The translations under genes and the position numbers were made by a program. From NCBI GenBank assembly GCA_030248195.1, contig JASAND010011000.1, forward strand, positions 1-64,000: a stretch of DNA of 64,000 nucleotides. The letters run 5' to 3'. Shown here piece after piece: positions 60,506-64,000 of this stretch; position 1 is the stretch's first letter, and each line of letters begins with the position of its first letter. The notes under the pieces are model-generated. The model searched no databases. It was not told the origin of the DNA and was given only the letters and a program-made list of their open reading frames with translations. Source of the DNA: Trissonchulus latispiculum. Its lineage: Eukaryota; Nematoda; Enoplea; Enoplida; Ironidae.

Positions 60506-61715
60506 TTGAATTCCATACAAAACTTGACTTCAAATGAAGTAACGGAAACTATTTCAAATACTCATTCAAAACAAAGATACAAAACGACAACACAAGTGAA
60601 CCTAGAGAGCACAACTCTGACCTTTGGAGACTTCCCAGATCAAAATAAGCCACCACTCCCCAACCGGAAACTGACACAACTGCCCTGAATTCTTCGCTAA
60701 GCTGCCTTTTATAGTTGCAAAACAATGCTGTAGCTAGCCCAGAAAAGAAATTAGCTTTGTCATTCACGAATAGATAAACATTTGAATTATTGGACATTCA
60801 ATAGTTTAGACGCTCTGTTGCGCTAACTTTTTGAGTGTGCGCTTCTGCGCCACACTTCTGCGCTGTTGCGGAGCTGAATATACTCCCTACTGAAAATAAC
60901 ATAAATAAACACATAAACATAAACATAAACAAATAAACAAACAAACAAACAAACAAATAAACATAATCATAACATAAATACCCACTCTTTGCCGCCGTCG
61001 GCCCCCCGCGCGGCGATTACAACAGGTGTCACACAGTAGGTGAAACAATGGTAAACCTTGTGTTAGTGTTGGGCCCTATTAGTAATGTTAGTGGTAAAAC
61101 TTGGTATTAAGAAACTACCTACTACTAACTACTAGAAACTAAGGGGAGCCAAACGATCCACACCGACTACGAACTATGTGGGTCACATTCAGCTCGGCAC
61201 GACTCTTCGAACTGCGACTGGGTAAAACTGCGTCGGCTGTGACTGAAACGAAGCAAACTGACTTACTTACAAACGAACAAAACGAACAAACTGCACTACC
61301 TACCTAACAAACTGCAAGTTGGGTTTGCCAAACTTGGGACCCCCAACATAGATGGTCGTTCCTGATTCTGGGGAAGATTCTCTTGATAGTAACCTTGGGA
61401 GGAAGTATGTACAGAATGCGTAAACTGAGCCGAATCTGAATTCAAAGTTACCCGCGGAGGAGGAAGTAGGGACCTCCCCACCGAGCTGCACACATTAGAA
61501 GTTGTACTTTGAATTCAATACAAAACCAGACTTCAAATGAAGTAACGGAAACTATTTCAAATACTCATTCAAAACAAAGATATAAAAGGACAACACTAGT
61601 GAACTTAGAGAGCGCAACTCTGACTTTCGGGGACCAACCAAATCAAAATCAACCACCACTCCCCAATCGGAAACTGACACAACTGCCCTCAATTCTTTGC
61701 TAAGCTTCCTTTCAT
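60506..61715. repeat. Two direct repeats of about 210 bp flanking a 790-bp spacer
   Basis: 60506-60715 and 61507-61715 match closely, from TTTGAATTC-ATACAAAAC to GGAAACTGACACAACTGCCC and TTTCATAGTT-like ends. The spacer contains an AAAC-type microsatellite (60900-60970) and no coding signal. They could be solo or paired LTR fragments of a decayed retroelement, or a segmental duplication. No primer-binding site was recognised. Confidence 0.7.
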
Positions 61716-62084
61716 AGTTATATATATTATATTATTAATTAATTAATTAATAATTATATTATTAATATTCATCTTGAATGTATACACTGCACATTAATTC
61801 CTGTTTTCACTTCACTTCAAAGTGAGCTACACCATGAGCCAGTTTTGAGGAAGTTCGAAAGTATTAGGTGTTAGCTTTTTGAATTGCTGAAGGAAAATCA
61901 GCTCGTTGGTACTGTGTCGATTTGTAAACGTCTACGATGGATTACCTTTGAAAAAACACGGTTGGCTATTGCTGCCAGTGACTAGGGTTCATCTCCATAG
62001 GAATTAGGGAATAATAGATCGTATCGTAGTTTTGTTAAGCATTACTGAAATCCATATTTTTGTGAGAGACACTGGAATTGTGGC

Positions 62085-62150
62085 GTTGAGAGGCGATTCG
62101 GAATCAAACCAGTGCTCTAAGTATCTGTAGCACCTGACTACCAAGACATC
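62085..62150 (-). repeat. Possible tRNA-derived SINE head
   Basis: On the minus strand GGTTTGATTCC (62100-62110) matches a polymerase III B box and TGGTAGTCAGG (62133-62143) resembles an A box, in the right order and with tRNA-like spacing. The rest does not fold as a full tRNA by eye. The remnant at 52320-52385 (minus) has a similar TGGTAGAG and GGTTCCATCCC pair. Confidence 0.35.
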
Positions 62151-64000
62151 GTTTTTTACATGGATAAAGAAAAAGTATTTTACTGAAGAGTGGAAAATTT
62201 GCACCACATTCGTAGTTCAAACCTATGGGCTTTAAAACTTACACTCAGTGATACTTAGTCAAGATTATTATTCGCCGTTCTTGGCAAACTGACAAGAACA
62301 GATGAAAAATTCTGAAAATCTATTAACAAACAAGAAATTGAGTAAAAATAGACAGAAGAGTTGGGAAATGCAATGCTTGAAACGGTACTTATTCAAAACT
62401 AATTTAAGACGAAATTACATACATATATACTTTATTTTCTCTTTTCTGCTTGGCTTGAAAGCCGACAGGTTTTCAGTTGAGAAAAAGAAAGATAACATTA
62501 TTTCAAATGTTGTAACCATATATAATTGCATAAAATATATAATTTACAGTATCGTTTTGGAAATATTGTTTCAATTCCAACTAAATCACCTCATTGTACG
62601 GAAAGTTCACAAATCCGTTTACCAGATTAAGTTTAGAAAGCCAATGCAAGAAACGAGATTGTCTGAATAATGCGTAAGAAAAAGAAGAGAAATTACCACA
62701 CTGTCTACAAAATTGATTGTTTTGACTGGAGACTTTCTGCTTAGAGTTTTATGAAACTTGGACAATTATAACCAATTACCAACCAACCGTGTGGGATAAT
62801 GCTAAAGAATGATGAAAGAAATAGTGTTCCGGAAGAAATGGCAGCAGAAGTTGTTGAGACTTGGCACGCCACTTCTCTGGAAGCAGTCACTCACAAAAAA
62901 CTGGTCCCAGTACCGAAATAATTTGACCGTTATCGGAAGAAAAGCGTTTTCTATTCATGGATTAGTAAATTTTAGTTTTGTATTGTGTTAGAATGTTTCT
63001 CATTCCGAGACTCACAGGTAGTAATCCATGACTACACGCAAAAGTTCGAGAGGAGAGTATAGGACAAAACCCGACAGTACTGACAATATGACGTCACAAC
63101 GTGACGTACTAAGTATAAAGCTACATTAAATCTAAGCCCAAGCCATACCATTAACTTAGGATTCGATATGGCCAGTGCAGTCAGGATGAGATTTTTCTTC
63201 GTCTAATAATTGAACTAATCCACAAAGGCACCAAACAATTCTTTGCTAAACTACAATATACTACTACAGTACATCACAATAAACTACAATACAAGACTAA
63301 AAACGACACTAAAATTTCAGTAATCCATAAAGTCGATACCAAGAAAAGATTTGGTGAACGTCAACGTTCATATCCAATTGTAAATTTGGAAACCAATGAC
63401 TAACCAAACTTTACGAGTGGAAACTGTGCGCGAATGGAAACGTCGAACCTGGAGGAGAGGTATGTTCCAGTCGACCAGGGCAGGATCTCTCCAAGTTAAT
63501 TCCTAAGTGAAACCTAACGAACGGAGTGAAACCGCCGATGAGAACAAACAAGACCTGAGTACAAATAGTAGTTGAATACCTTAAATAAATTTAATACACA
63601 CCCAATAAATAGTTAAACTACCTAAATCCAGTCCTCGCTCAAAGCCCTACCTACCACCTATGCAATTCTAACAAAAACCTAAACTACAGTACCGCCCAAA
63701 AATAACCGGGTATTTCGCGAGCGTTCGAGCAGCCAGTTTGCTTGAAGCTGCTCGCGCTCGTTTGCTCGCGTGCTTGCGAGTCATTAAATGTTTGCAAAGG
63801 CAAGGTGGAAAAGGAAAGGTTTGCTTTAAGCTTAGTTTGTAACCTGTAGTTTTTGCTTAGCTTTTTCTGACATTTCTTTTGGATTGTTTACGGTTTTTCA
63901 CAGTGAATAGCTTGAAAATCACTGATAAAGCAGACAGCCATGATGTCTGAAATGTAGCCGCATAAATAAAATAAAATTGTTAACGTCTTGCAGTATGCGT

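Larger units (their letters stand above)
56027..64000. other. Gene-poor, repeat-rich right end
   Basis: Apart from the listed repeats I see no supported gene. Open frames at 62302-62670 and 62809-62991 are AT-rich and show no motif. 61725-61760 is a TTAA-type simple repeat. The CpG-rich stretch 57385-57530 carries CGTCCACGCACGTCTGTC facing GACGGACGCACG, a probable small palindromic element. Confidence 0.5.

Overview
The window looks like an intron-rich animal genome, most likely a nematode or close relative. The main reason is a complete 323-aa srsx-like serpentine chemoreceptor (55055-56026, minus) and a DEG/ENaC channel gene (about 49355-51785, plus) on the right. Introns are GT-AG, often with TTTCAG or TTTGTAG acceptors. 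No bacterial features are present. Exon structures below were assembled by hand from splice sites and reading frame; every product stays in frame except where stated.

The left three quarters (about 1-48700) looks different from the right quarter. It is visibly richer in G and C, dense with G/C homopolymers and local tandem duplications, and all of its recognisable genes lie on the plus strand. In order they are: three mutually paralogous multi-exon genes of unknown function (564-7256, 9912-11901, 13325-14698); a repeat array (15255-17300); a single-exon PrimPol-type primase-polymerase (17493-18707); a DDE-like transposase family protein with an OTU-like region and a cysteine-rich CXC region (19212-22933); a P-loop ATPase resembling the DUF3987 helicase group (26743-30542); and a 23-exon gene for a charged 917-aa protein (32715-48680).

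Primase, replicative-type ATPase and transposase side by side are a replication-plus-mobility module. My reading is that 1-48700 is much or all of a giant self-replicating DNA transposon or replicon-like element next to host genes. This is inference: I could not find its outer terminal repeats, and its left end may lie outside the window.

Smaller mobile elements are nested in it: a 199-bp foldback in an intron of the first gene, a 355-bp foldback with TA target site in the transposase intron, and a 5.5-kb element with 25-bp terminal inverted repeats and a CAT target-site duplication in intron 2 of the last gene. The right end (56027-64000) holds no convincing gene. It contains nested foldback elements, direct repeats, microsatellites and a possible tRNA-derived SINE.
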